DNA of 64,000 nucleotides from Aquimarina sp. TRL1 (GCF_013365535.1 NZ_CP053590.1:2594501-2658500), one strand, 5' to 3'; shown: positions 10,920-19,717, counted from the first letter of the stretch. Notes: a model not told the origin generated them from the sequence alone. Made by a program: numbers and translations.

Positions 10920-12429
10920 CTGGACAGGACAACGTTGATAAATCCAATGTTTGTCCTGTTTTTTTGTTTTCTAAATCACTGGTTTTTAGTCCAATGCTTT
11001 CAAAAAAAGGATCGGGCTCAAGAGTTCGACACTTGTTTTTTTCAAAAATCAGCTTTTTGTCAAAAATCGAACTCAAAATTTCCTGTTTTCCTTCCCAGTT
11101 CGCTTTATAGTAGAGCTTATCAAGCTTTTCAAGGAATTCTAATGCTCCTTGAATTTGTTTCATATATCCCTTTTTTAGATTTTTTAGTTCCGAATATTCA
11201 AATTCTAAATCTGCTATTCTTTTAATATATCTGGCTTTGCTTCTGTCAAAAGTATTCGGGTCTAATCTTCCTTCAAATAAGCTATCTTCTGCTTTTTCTA
11301 TGGTCTCCTTTAAAGCGGTAATTTCTTCTCTTATTTTGTTCATTTTTCCGGTTCTTACTCTTTGGTTTGCCCCCAGTTTTTCTTTAGCGGCATCGCAATA
11401 CAGCTCGCTAATACTTTCATCAATTGTCACCTGCTTTAAAAGACGGTCAAACATGTCATGGGCATCTTTTGCTCTCAGGCGTTCTTTGCACCCGTTTCTA
11501 CAATGGTAATAATGATAATATACCCCCATTTTACCCTTAGACTTGCTACCTGTTAACGGTCTACCACACCTTGAGCATATTATATGACCTCTTAAGGGTA
11601 GATTTTCATCTTTTGCAGACCATTTTTTTGTCTTTCGTTTTCTTTTATTAAGAATGTCCTGAACTTTGTTGAAAAGCACCTCAGAAACTATTCCCTGATG
11701 CAGTCCTTCTGCATAAAACTCATCTTCATCTTTATAGGCAGGAACTTTTACCTTTCCGATATACACCTTGTTTCTAATAAGAACATGAAATCTTGACCGG
11801 GAAATTTTCAGTCCTTTTTTGTACATTGTTTTTCTAACTTGATCAGCAGGTCTTCCGGTGGTCATCATCTCAAAGGCTTCTCTGACAAGATGTGCCTTTT
11901 CCGACGGAATCAAGGAAGCCTTTCCTTGCTCGGTTCTTTGATTTTTATATCCTATAGGAGCCGTAGAAGTCCAGCACCCTCCTTTGTTTGCTTTTCTTGA
12001 CCCTTCTGTAGTACGAATCGATATCTTGTCATTCTCGACCTCAGGAACCGCTAAATAAACAGCAAGCATAATCTTATTGTCCGGTTGGTCAAGATCCAGT
12101 GGTTGCTCAATAGCATTTACCTTGATTCCTATTCTTCGCAACAGATCAATTACCTGATAGGCTTCTCCTGTGTTTCTGGAGAAACGATCCCACTTGGTAA
12201 AAAGAATTTGATCAACTTGTTTTCGATTGGCTCTACAATATTTAAGAAGCATATTCCAATCAGGTCGATCGAATGTTTTAGCAGAATAATCCTCCTGGAA
12301 GTGTTTCAATATATTATACTCTTTGGCTTGACAATACCTGTATAGGATCTCCTTTTGATACGGAAGACTAAACCCGTGGTCTGCCTGATCATCGGTTGAT
12401 ACCCTGGTGTATAAAACAATGTTTTTCAT
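10873..12429 (-). CDS. Large serine recombinase (integrase)
   Basis: Site-specific recombinase expected to integrate and excise the element. The N-terminal resolvase domain (about residues 1-150) begins YTRVSTDDQ with the nucleophile Ser11 and has the R-S/D pattern DRFSRNTGEA. A recombinase domain follows (about 165-265). A zinc-ribbon has cysteines in ICSRCGRPL and HCRNGCKE (about 284-318), and a long coiled coil covers about 360-450. At 518 residues it has the usual size for large serine integrases. Its last 14 residues (from TQGGFEPP) are encoded by the reverse complement of tRNA-Arg and the preceding dozen by the terminator hairpin, so the real C-terminus in the excised form may differ. 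It heads the leftward lysogeny-side genes. Confidence 0.92.
   Translation of the reverse strand: MKNIVLYTRVSTDDQADHGFSLPYQKEILYRYCQAKEYNILKHFQEDYSAKTFDRPDWNMLLKYCRANRKQVDQILFTKWDRFSRNTGEAYQVIDLLRRIGIKVNAIEQPLDLDQPDNKIMLAVYLAVPEVENDKISIRTTEGSRKANKGGCWTSTAPIGYKNQRTEQGKASLIPSEKAHLVREAFEMMTTGRPADQVRKTMYKKGLKISRSRFHVLIRNKVYIGKVKVPAYKDEDEFYAEGLHQGIVSEVLFNKVQDILNKRKRKTKKWSAKDENLPLRGHIICSRCGRPLTGSKSKGKMGVYYHYYHCRNGCKERLRAKDAHDMFDRLLKQVTIDESISELYCDAAKEKLGANQRVRTGKMNKIREEITALKETIEKAEDSLFEGRLDPNTFDRSKARYIKRIADLEFEYSELKNLKKGYMKQIQGALEFLEKLDKLYYKANWEGKQEILSSIFDKKLIFEKNKCRTLEPDPFFESIGLKTSDLENKKTGQTLDLSTLSCPVTQGGFEPPTLRAEI
10924..10966 (+). terminator. Hairpin terminator between tRNA-Arg and recombinase
   Basis: Arms 10924-10937 and 10945-10959 pair with one bulge and one mismatch and are followed by a run of seven T on the plus strand. 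It would end tRNA transcription. The same bases form codons near the 3' end of the minus-strand recombinase, so it may belong to the integrated element's attachment region. Confidence 0.75.
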
Positions 12430-12868
12430 GTGTCTTCATTTGTTTGTTTTAGGTGATGTAACTGCACATCAATAAGTGTGTAGATTTTCCTTCTTATTTC
12501 TAAGATTTGCTTATCTGTGTATTTTTTTCCGTTTTTTTCTAATTTTTTTCTACAATGCTGAATTGATAACATTTAGTATTTACAAGTCGCGGTATTCTGA
12601 TTTTTTAACAGTCATGCACGCGGGTCTGTATCTCCGGGTGTTGTCCACCTCTGATTACTGGCTACTCTTGCTTTTATAGGCTACTGACTTTAATAAATGG
12701 GCTTTTTCGATTGTTTTTTTTTTTTTTTTTTTTTAGAAAGAAGCTTCTGTTTTTTTTAAGCAGTGCTATTAAAAGCCAGAGGTTTGGGATATGTCATGGG
12801 GTGTTTTCTGATATTATACCTACCTCTTAAGACATATTCTTTTTAGAACTTTTTTTTTAAAAGAGGGC
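12430..12868. other. Intergenic region with 21-T tract
   Basis: No convincing gene between the recombinase start and the next leftward gene. It contains an uninterrupted run of 21 T at 12714-12734, seen on the minus strand as poly-A upstream of the recombinase. A rightward frame at 12476-12679 is low-complexity Phe/Leu-rich and was rejected. Confidence 0.6.
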
Positions 12869-13624
12869 TTACAGCTTTTTTCTGACTGTTCTGTCGATCC
12901 ATACCACCTTTCCGCTGTGCTGCTTGATTTCCAAATCCTGATAATCCCCACTTTTTAAAATCTTAGCTAAAGACTTTTCTTTGTTGATTCGCTGAGTACC
13001 TTCCAATCTGGTCATTTCTCCATTGCTGGAAGTGATTTTAATGTATTTATAAGCTTTACTTCGAATAATATTCAATACCTGTATTTCTTTAGAACTTAAT
13101 CCTTTAAAATCTTTGAAATCAGGATAGGTATATATATCATGCAGTGTATCTCGGATTTGTTTGTTTAAATAAATACAGATGTGATTCTCAATGATACCTT
13201 GTTTAAGATTTTTAAAGTATTGCTTATCATCTAAGATAAGCAACTCCTGAGTATCGTTTAAGATCATATAGACGGCTGTATTGGTCTCAAAAATATGAGT
13301 CATAAAATATTGCAATGCCGGATACATTTTGTTATTTCCTGCTTTAACCGGAGTAAAAAGTCCTTTTTGAGCATTTTTTATCTTTTCTCCAGCTACCTGT
13401 AAGTTTTTTAAATCAATAATAATACTGATCCAAACTAAATCAACAGGACTAAAGTAATTAACATTACCTGAGCCTGAAAATTCTCTATTGTCTTCCAAAA
13501 GCCCAATCTTACGCCAGTTGTGAAGCCTTCGGGAGCTAATTGTTTTTTGAGGTCGCAATTCGAACTGCCTTTCATTTAATAGAATATCGTAGATGTCATA
13601 ATCTATTTTGTTTTCTACTGTCAT
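12869..13624 (-). CDS. MerR-like HTH regulatory protein
   Basis: 251 residues. The N-terminal part resembles a MerR-type winged helix: SSRRLHNWRKIGLL (about residues 27-40), then a segment with FSPVDLVWISIIIDL (about 57-71) and a following LQVAGEKIKNA helix, as in MerR proteins that read an HTH plus a wing. The C-terminal 170 residues are not recognised. It sits between the integrase and the cI-like repressor on the same strand, so a role in lysogeny control or excision is plausible (inference). Confidence 0.55.
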   Translation of the reverse strand: MTVENKIDYDIYDILLNERQFELRPQKTISSRRLHNWRKIGLLEDNREFSGSGNVNYFSPVDLVWISIIIDLKNLQVAGEKIKNAQKGLFTPVKAGNNKMYPALQYFMTHIFETNTAVYMILNDTQELLILDDKQYFKNLKQGIIENHICIYLNKQIRDTLHDIYTYPDFKDFKGLSSKEIQVLNIIRSKAYKYIKITSSNGEMTRLEGTQRINKEKSLAKILKSGDYQDLEIKQHSGKVVWIDRTVRKKL

Positions 13625-13749
13625 TTATTAGGTATTTTACTTATAATGAGCAGCTAATATAGTAAAAACAAGTTACAGTAAGGTAATTCTTGTTAAATTT
13701 TTATTTCAATAGTACTCCAACGAAACAAGTGTTTACTTTATTACAAACC

Positions 13750-14463
13750 TTAGGGCAGCAGATTATTGTCTAGTTGTTTTTCCAGGGATTTGATGTATTT
13801 TTTTAAGGTTTCATTTTCACTGTCTTTAGCTTTTAAAGCTACCTGGTTGGATTGTAAGAGTTCTTTGTAAAGGGTGATTTTGTCATTAGATATGAATTCA
13901 GAAACTTGTCCGGTAGGTTTTAAAACCACAGAAGATAAAGCCAGTATGCTTTGTTTAAAAGCTTGTAAAGCTAAATTAATGGTTTGTACAGCGTTATTTT
14001 GTATTTTAATAAAGGTGACACTGCTTAATTCAACAGCTAAATCCTGTTGAAGTTCCAATAATGCTTTTTTTACCGTGGTGTGCTGAAAGTTTTGGTTTGC
14101 TTTGTTTTGTTCTAAAAACTCTTGTGTTTTTTCAGCTATTAATACCTCGATCTCTTTTTTGTGAATCCGGGAGGTATGAATGTCTCCTTGTTCTATAGTG
14201 AAATCCAACTCAATAGATTCGTCATAGAAATATTCCATCGGGATATTAAAATATCTTGCAAAATTTACCATTGCTAAATGCGGTAAGTGCTTAACTCCTT
14301 CTCTTACCTGAGTAACTACATGTGCATTACTCCCGTATATTTCTTTTCCTATACCTGCGTCACTAAGGCGTTTAAGGTCGTTTAAAGAATATATTCTTCG
14401 GATTTTCTCAATCGCTTTTAAAAATTGTTTGTCTATACAATATAAAATGGGGTTATCTTTCAT
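13750..14463 (-). CDS. cI-like HTH repressor
   Basis: 237 residues. Residues about 10-80 form an XRE-like helix-turn-helix: an IRRIYSLNDLKRLSDAGIG segment, an EIYGSNAHVVTQVREG segment and then HLAMVNFARYFNIPMEYF, the typical end of phage-repressor HTH domains. The rest is helical, with a C-terminal coiled coil from about residue 195 that would give dimers. It is transcribed away from the small HTH gene at 14820, with a 356-base AT-rich gap between them, the usual arrangement of a phage lysis-lysogeny switch. No autoprotease motif was seen. Confidence 0.7.
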   Translation of the reverse strand: MKDNPILYCIDKQFLKAIEKIRRIYSLNDLKRLSDAGIGKEIYGSNAHVVTQVREGVKHLPHLAMVNFARYFNIPMEYFYDESIELDFTIEQGDIHTSRIHKKEIEVLIAEKTQEFLEQNKANQNFQHTTVKKALLELQQDLAVELSSVTFIKIQNNAVQTINLALQAFKQSILALSSVVLKPTGQVSEFISNDKITLYKELLQSNQVALKAKDSENETLKKYIKSLEKQLDNNLLP

Positions 14464-14819
14464 TGCTTATTTATCAGAAAAAACAATCAATACAACATAT
14501 TGATTATTAGTTATTTATGTTTTTAAATATTGTTTTTGAATAAAAAAAGTTATTTTTAAATATGATTTATAAAAAATATTTATATAACTTTGACATGTAG
14601 TTATTTACATCAGTTATAGCAGGCTACCTGTAAAAAAATGAAGCCGTCCTTTTTTAATTATAGTTCAAAATTAATAAAAAAAATTATAAAAAAATAATAA
14701 TTGAATTAAAAAAGACCTATAACTGACCCGGTTTAGACTACATCCTGATACCATTTTTGGTAAACTCCCCCCTCAAAATAAAGCAACCTGAATAAGGAAA
14801 CAAAAAATGTTAAATTTAA
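14464..14819. promoter_or_regulatory. Divergent switch region between repressor and Cro-like gene
   Basis: A 356-base AT-rich gap between divergent regulators. A rightward -7-like element TAACTTTG is at 14585-14592. Several AGTTATTTA-like boxes (around 14510, 14600 and 14615) could be operators, and an imperfect inverted repeat of ATCAATA/TATTGAT lies at about 14485-14505. A leader ending in AAGGAAACAAAAAATGT (14794-14810) recurs in near-identical form upstream of the gene at 17931. Confidence 0.5.
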
Positions 14820-15080
14820 ATGAATGATGCTATGTATACTGAGCAGCATATTGCAAAGACCATTGCAACCTTACACGATCTTGTGCACGATCCTATCAAA
14901 GTCCTGGAATCTCACACTAATTTATCAAGAACCACTATACAACGATTTTTACGCAGAGATCCCATTAAACCAGCTAATACAGCACACTTATTTGAAATCT
15001 GCCTGGATGTTATTGAGAAGCATCAGCAGCGTCAGCAGCAACTCACATTAAAATACAAACGAATCATCCAAAAAGACTAA
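14820..15080 (+). CDS. Small Cro-like HTH protein
   Basis: 86 residues with a helix-turn-helix-like core, LESHTNLSRTTIQRFLRRD (about residues 29-47), followed by NTAHLFEICLDVIEKH. It is the first rightward gene opposite the cI-like repressor, the position of Cro in temperate phages. The assignment rests on size, HTH appearance and position. Confidence 0.55.
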   Translation: MNDAMYTEQHIAKTIATLHDLVHDPIKVLESHTNLSRTTIQRFLRRDPIKPANTAHLFEICLDVIEKHQQRQQQLTLKYKRIIQKD

Positions 15081-15120
15081 TATAAGGTTACGGGTCATTT
15101 ATCAATCATCAAATAAATAC

Positions 15121-15261
15121 ATGAAAATCAGAACGATCAGAAATCAAAAAGCCAAAGAAGTTCTTAACATAATCAAAGGACGTATCCGAAGGCGGGAGAG
15201 CTATGGAACTCCCAAAGAGCCGCTAGTTGTCTTTAAAGTTGTTATTGCTTCTTCCGGCTAG
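15121..15261 (+). CDS. Small basic protein, 46 residues
   Basis: A short frame of 46 codons with ATG start, strongly basic in its first half (IKGRIRRRE) and ending in a hydrophobic stretch. It lies 40 bases after the Cro-like gene and 99 bases before the replication-type gene, on the same strand. Not recognised; it may be a real early gene. Confidence 0.35.
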   Translation: MKIRTIRNQKAKEVLNIIKGRIRRRESYGTPKEPLVVFKVVIASSG

Positions 15262-15360
15262 ATATCCAAGGTTGTATTAAAAAAATAATCCGGAAACATT
15301 CTGCTATGCTATTGGAATGTATGGCGAGCTATACCATCAATTAAAAAACGAAATCAATTT

Positions 15361-16635
15361 ATGTTACTTAATTATTCCATTTGCCTGGAGCGCTTAGACA
15401 ATTATGTAGATTCGTATAATACTTCTTGCCCCTCAGACAGACATCCTTTACGAGGTTCTATGCTACATACGGCAAAAGAGATTGTACGGGTCTATGGCAG
15501 GGCTTTATTAAAGACTAATAAACAGGCTGATATCTCAGCAGAGAATTTACCCTCTTTACGGGCTAATAACATTCAGCTTTCTAAAATCACCAAACTAAGC
15601 TCAAGAACGATTCAACGTCATATCGATAGGTTACAACAAGCTAAGATCATTACCCGTAAAGTATGGCATGGTTCCCGTTCTAATTATGAGTTGTGGATAA
15701 ACCCTAAAATCTTGTGGATAAATGGGTTGATAACTCCAAAATCTTCTAAAATGGAAGAAAATCCAATAAAAACACAAACCACTAACAATCAATACATTAA
15801 AAAAGATAATTTGACAAAATGTCCTCATAGAGATACTAGAAACTCTACTGGAAAAAAGAATAATATACTAATAGCTGTTGATAAGTTCAAAAACAATAGC
15901 ATTACCGCCTTGGCCAAAGCCTTGAGCAGCGATAGGCAACCTAAAAGGTGTTCGCTAGGGCGAACGGGCTTTTTAGATGTTACAAGCTACACACAGTTGA
16001 AAGACCCTGTAACACAGTTGAAAGAGGCTGGCGGGATAAGGGGCAAAGCATCGTCCGATGGTTTAACTTTTAGCAAACCAGAAGGGATAAAAAATATCTT
16101 AAGCGATTGGCAAACCGTCCCATCCCGCCACACTTTCCTGCTGGAGTATGCCGAAAAACTATGGAAACTGGCCCGGGAAAAACTCTATAATGACACCTAT
16201 TTGACCCAGAGCCAATATAACAGTGCTATATCATTACTATATAAATGGTACAGTCCTGTAGCCAATCAAAAGCTGGAAAAGGTGCATAAAATCTACTGCC
16301 AGCGTATTGAAATGGTACAAAAGTACATTGCTCGAGATCCTGAAAAGAGATATGTACAGCTGCCTTCCCTTTATTTTGATCCTGACAACCCCCATGGATT
16401 TACAGGAACAAAACCCTGGTACAAAAAACAAAAAGAATATCGAAAGACCTTGAGTCTGGAGCTGATCCTTCGTAATCAAATCCAAAAATTTAAACGCAAT
16501 GAGCAGAAAGATACCGCAGAGGGACGACCACGTATTACCGTGTATAAGGAGTGCTGGCAAAATATCTCAAAGCTAGCAGACCCTATCCTGTTAAACCGTT
16601 TTGAAAAAGCAGCTCAAAACATTGTACAACTCTAA
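15361..16635 (+). CDS. Winged-helix replication-initiator-like protein
   Basis: 424 residues. The N-terminal domain (about residues 5-120) has a winged-helix pattern: LSKITKLSSRTIQRHIDRLQQAKII as recognition helix region, then a wing with GSRSNYELWINP. This layout is common in helix-turn-helix Rep proteins of Bacteroidota plasmids and phages. A Lys/Ser-rich linker follows (130-220), then a helical C-terminal domain with YLTQSQYNSAISLLYKWY and a conserved-looking LPSLYFDPDNP segment. No polymerase, primase or HUH motif was seen. Position in the early region and the iterons at 19.5 kb support a replication role (inference). Confidence 0.5.
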   Translation: MLLNYSICLERLDNYVDSYNTSCPSDRHPLRGSMLHTAKEIVRVYGRALLKTNKQADISAENLPSLRANNIQLSKITKLSSRTIQRHIDRLQQAKIITRKVWHGSRSNYELWINPKILWINGLITPKSSKMEENPIKTQTTNNQYIKKDNLTKCPHRDTRNSTGKKNNILIAVDKFKNNSITALAKALSSDRQPKRCSLGRTGFLDVTSYTQLKDPVTQLKEAGGIRGKASSDGLTFSKPEGIKNILSDWQTVPSRHTFLLEYAEKLWKLAREKLYNDTYLTQSQYNSAISLLYKWYSPVANQKLEKVHKIYCQRIEMVQKYIARDPEKRYVQLPSLYFDPDNPHGFTGTKPWYKKQKEYRKTLSLELILRNQIQKFKRNEQKDTAEGRPRITVYKECWQNISKLADPILLNRFEKAAQNIVQL

Positions 16636-16655
16636 TTTATCAAAAAAGTCAATCA

Positions 16656-17141
16656 ATGAAACGACAAACAAATCAAAAAAACCTGTCTTTAAAGCAAAAA
16701 CTAAAACATGCAATAGCACATCTTCATGCCGATGTGTTTGGGTATGAAAAAAGTGTCACCCGTAATGTGATTTCTTATTTTAAAAAGTTATCTGAAAATA
16801 CGGGAATTCCTTCTGATCAAATCATTGTCAGAATGTTTAAACAGCCGGGAACTATTAAAACCTATGTCCATAAAGATGGAAAAGTTGTTCGGGAGGTCAC
16901 TGTTGGAGAACTCATAGAACTCTTTAGTGGTAGTTCCCAACTGACTGGTTTGGAATATAAGATTGTTGAAAAGATACTGCGGTTTATGGATGATCTAAAA
17001 GCAAGTCATGGTGATGATTCTACAGAATTTCACATCTGTTTTTTAGCACAACAAAGCCAGGTAAGAATACTGGCTGTATATGGGAATAAAGTCACTCAAT
17101 CTATTGCGTTAAAAACACTTATCAAATATTTCACCTTATGA
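16656..17141 (+). CDS. Hypothetical protein, 161 residues
   Basis: Unrecognised soluble protein with a basic N-terminus, starting 20 bases after the replication-type gene and overlapping the next gene by four bases (ATGA). A mixed helix/strand segment contains YVHKDGKVVREVTVGELIEL. Translational coupling with the following 98-residue gene suggests a common early function. Confidence 0.7.
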   Translation: MKRQTNQKNLSLKQKLKHAIAHLHADVFGYEKSVTRNVISYFKKLSENTGIPSDQIIVRMFKQPGTIKTYVHKDGKVVREVTVGELIELFSGSSQLTGLEYKIVEKILRFMDDLKASHGDDSTEFHICFLAQQSQVRILAVYGNKVTQSIALKTLIKYFTL

Positions 17142-17434
17142 GAAAGAAAAGCAGTAAAGTCAGCAGCAAACCCAAAAAACAATATTTCAAAAAAGATTCT
17201 TTGTATGTAATGCGGGTATATTTCCAGGATGGAGGAAAAAGAAGTTTTTATTCCAGAGATTGGAAAAATGAACGATCTGCTACTAAAAATTACCATATTG
17301 GGTTTAGTCGCTACCGCAAACTCATTCATAATTGGGGTGATAAGGCCAGAACTATCTTAATCTTTCACAGACCGACAGATACCTTAGTAGCCAAATATTA
17401 CAAAGGTGCAGAAGTCCCTATAACCAAGCAGTAG
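17138..17434 (+). CDS. Small basic hypothetical protein, 98 residues
   Basis: Strongly basic N-terminus (about nine Lys/Arg in the first 22 residues), followed by a strand-rich part with YVMRVYFQDGGKRSFYSRDW. Overlaps the preceding gene by four bases. Not recognised; the charge suggests a nucleic-acid-binding role (inference). Confidence 0.65.
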   Translation: MRKKSSKVSSKPKKQYFKKDSLYVMRVYFQDGGKRSFYSRDWKNERSATKNYHIGFSRYRKLIHNWGDKARTILIFHRPTDTLVAKYYKGAEVPITKQ

Positions 17435-17477
17435 ACTTTGTGATTATAACACACCAAAATTATAAAAACCGTTATAT

Positions 17478-17732
17478 ATGAATATTGATAAACTCACAAA
17501 AAACTCAGTCGCTACACTCTTTTGTCCGGATAGGAATATCTGTTTTAATGATGCACTGGATAAGCATGTTGGCAGATCATACCAGATGAGTCTTGGTAAA
17601 CCTTTAGCGAGTCTGTAGCTTGAGATACCATCTCTGGATATGTTTTCAAATCTATATTGTTTCATTACAAAATATCAGGCTGGATATTACGCTGGTTTCC
17701 CTGCGAGAAAAAGCGTATCGCTACTTACATAG
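17478..17732 (+). pseudogene. Small frame split by an in-frame TAG
   Basis: An ATG frame of 46 codons (17478-17618) ends at a TAG and continues in the same frame for another 37 codons to 17732 (LEIPSLDMFSN, then a hydrophobic/aromatic part). Either the first 46-residue product is a real small protein, or an 83-residue gene carries an amber stop. No family recognised. The rest of the gap up to 17930 holds no convincing gene. Confidence 0.3.
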
Positions 17733-17930
17733 CTATAGGGAATTACCTGAATTTAAAAAAACTTGAAACAGCAGGGTATAGAAAGCCAGAGATAGCCTGT
17801 GGGATTAGATCTGTCCCCGCTAGATTAAGCGTGTAGTAGTCTTAGAATCAGAAGAAAGTATACTAATACTAAGTGTGTTAAATATTTGCTAAAAAACATA
17901 AAACAAGGAAACAAAAAGTTGTCAACTTAA

Positions 17931-18542
17931 ATGTACATAAAAGGAATCTTTAAAGATAATGATAATCTCGCAGGTACTATTGTGATTCTGCTATTGTTAA
18001 TGCCACAGATCGCACATACAGTATATGTATTTGAGAGCCATAGCCGCTATGAAAACACTTGGTTTGCCATGGCTTATGCTATCGGTGTGGATACTGCTAT
18101 TTTAATATTTACCAGAAAAGGCTGGCTTTATACAGCCTTTGCATACTTTTTTTCAACCCTGGCACATAACCTGGTATATCTCTACTTTCCTGGTAGTGTT
18201 TGGAGTGGGCTACTAATATCAGTGAATTTATCAGCGACTCTTTATGCGCTCACTCATTTATTTTTAAAAAAAGACAAATCTAATGATCAGACTGATGTTT
18301 CTAAAGAAGCATCAAAAAAAGCGATTGCAATACAAAAGGTGATGGAGGCAGGTATCGATTTTCAGGCGAAACCTTTTACCTGCCCGCAATGTAGAAAAAC
18401 CTTCGCTGATACCAAACAACTTAACGGGCATATATCAGCTCATAAGAAACAGAATCAATGGAATCCGGAAAATTACGGAGACTGGGAAAAAAAGAATTAT
18501 GAAGCATATCAAAAATATCAACAATTATGGTCAGATCAATAA
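17931..18542 (+). CDS. Four-TM membrane protein with C-terminal C2H2 zinc finger
   Basis: 203 residues. Four hydrophobic segments lie at about residues 12-32, 43-60, 64-86 and 90-112. After a polar linker there is a textbook C2H2 finger: Cys151, Cys154, His167 and His171 with C-X2-C-X12-H-X3-H spacing and the conserved Phe and Leu between (KTF and QLNGH). The tail is polar and aromatic. Such fingers are rare in bacteria outside the Ros/MucR type, which lacks this membrane part. It is preceded by a leader (17905-17930) nearly identical to that of the Cro-like gene. Function unknown. Confidence 0.75.
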   Translation: MYIKGIFKDNDNLAGTIVILLLLMPQIAHTVYVFESHSRYENTWFAMAYAIGVDTAILIFTRKGWLYTAFAYFFSTLAHNLVYLYFPGSVWSGLLISVNLSATLYALTHLFLKKDKSNDQTDVSKEASKKAIAIQKVMEAGIDFQAKPFTCPQCRKTFADTKQLNGHISAHKKQNQWNPENYGDWEKKNYEAYQKYQQLWSDQ

Positions 18543-18639
18543 TAAATCTCCCTGTCATATCAGGCTATTGGCAAGAATTCACCCCTGGAGAGAAAACAAT
18601 AAGTAAAAACGTAGTAACCATAAATATTACACACAACCA

Positions 18640-18969
18640 ATGAATTTGATTAATGTAACGCTGCAATGGAGTGAAACATCTCTCTATGGCGCCGGGGAAC
18701 GCCGTTTAAAAAAAGTACCCTGGAATTATCCAACACTTCCCGATGTCACCGATACCATTGATGTAATGGATTTTCTAAAGAAATGTAAAGACAATAACAC
18801 TTTTTCATGTAGACCTCATGAATATTTTATGTATAAAAATATTCGTAGATGTGTTTTTGAGTGGATACAGCAAGAACATTTCTGGACTGTAGAACACAGG
18901 AAATGGAAAATGGAAGATGTTGGTATTATCCCTGCTTATATCATTACAGATATAGGATATACAGGCTAA
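18640..18969 (+). CDS. Hypothetical protein, 109 residues
   Basis: Soluble, Trp-rich protein of unknown family with WSETSLYGAGERR near the N-terminus, apparently full-length. It is the last gene before the 780-base non-coding region that holds the iterons. No function can be inferred. Confidence 0.6.
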   Translation: MNLINVTLQWSETSLYGAGERRLKKVPWNYPTLPDVTDTIDVMDFLKKCKDNNTFSCRPHEYFMYKNIRRCVFEWIQQEHFWTVEHRKWKMEDVGIIPAYIITDIGYTG

Positions 18970-19050
18970 AAAAACGACTACATTGATGTCAACATACATA
19001 TTACAAATCATTGACAGAACCCCTCAATGTTTGCCTTCAAAAGCTCTTTT

Positions 19051-19117
19051 ATTTTATACCCTTCAATAATTAATTTCGTACCCTTTTTACATTTTGAATT
19101 ATTGGGGGGTATAAAAT
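19051..19117. repeat. Long inverted repeat
   Basis: Arms 19051-19071 and 19097-19117 are inverted copies with 2 mismatches in 21 bases and a 25-base spacer; the spacer contains TTCGTACC (19075-19082). It could be an extended operator or part of a replication origin. Confidence 0.7.
19075..19082. promoter_or_regulatory. TTCGTACC box, left copy of early-operon pair
   Basis: TTCGTACC is the reverse complement of GGTACGAA at 19710-19717. The same inverted pair recurs before the late region at 39052 and 39116. Related boxes are ACGTACC at about 19176 and CGGTACGAT at about 19418. Confidence 0.45.
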
Positions 19118-19449
19118 GAGAGATTTGATGGTTACTGCAATTAAAGCAATTATGCCGGGATTCCTATAACCAGCCACGTACCTTTTGCTAGTATTTTTTT
19201 TAAAACACTATCAAAACTCTTAGTATATTTGACACTGAAAGACCTTTTATATCCTTGGTTTTTAATGAGGTGGTATGGTCTTTCCCTTTATCGTATTACA
19301 GGAGACTTTTTATTTAAAAAGATTCTGTTATATATCTATACATTTATACGATTTTCTCTGCTCATATAAGAGCCACAAAGTGACTTCCAAAAAAGAAGAA
19401 CTTTCCATACTGTATTTCGGTACGATGATTTTTGAAACTCCTATGTCAC

Positions 19450-19700
19450 AAACGCCATTTTTAAAACACTGCATCAGGAGTTAAAAAATGGTATTTAAAA
19501 AATGCTGAATCAGCAATTTATAAAACGCTGAATTAGCATTTTACAAAATGGCGTTTAACACGTTCAGCACTGAGTTAAACGGTAGTTTACAAATTCTTAA
19601 CTGCCATTTTATTAAACGCTGAATCAGGAGTTAAAAAACGGCATTTAAAAAACGCTGAATCAGCGTTTGAAAAACGGGAGTTAAAAAACGCCACTTTCAA
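19450..19700. repeat. Iteron-like repeat block, candidate replication origin
   Basis: About 250 bases of imperfect direct and inverted repeats. Two copies of a unit of about 45 bases lie at 19472-19517 and 19622-19668, built of ATCAGGAGTTAAAAAA, then CGGCATTTAAAAAA or its TGG variant, then CGCTGAATCAGC. Additional partial copies occur around 19523 (AAACGCTGAATTAGCATTT), 19550 (inverted) and 19678 (GGAGTTAAAAAACGCC). AT-rich spacers surround them. No gene overlaps. Arrays of this kind bind Rep proteins in plasmids; the winged-helix protein at 15361 and the DnaA-like protein at 32213 are candidate partners (inference). Confidence 0.7.
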
Positions 19701-19709
19701 AAATCCACA

Positions 19710-19717
19710 GGTACGAA
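19710..19717. promoter_or_regulatory. GGTACGAA box upstream of methyltransferase operon
   Basis: Located 29 bases before the ATG at 19746 in the context CCACAGGTACGAAAT. The copy before the late region (39116-39123) has the context CACCAGGTACGAAAAT, so the match extends slightly beyond the box. Candidate operator or activator site. Confidence 0.45.

Noticed and set aside
12476..12679. Rightward 67-codon frame
   Set aside because: Phe/Leu-rich low-complexity product on AT-rich intergenic DNA, without a homologous pattern.
19275..19484. Rightward 69-codon frame upstream of the iterons
   Set aside because: Crosses the beginning of the repeat block; no credible domain and no operon context.
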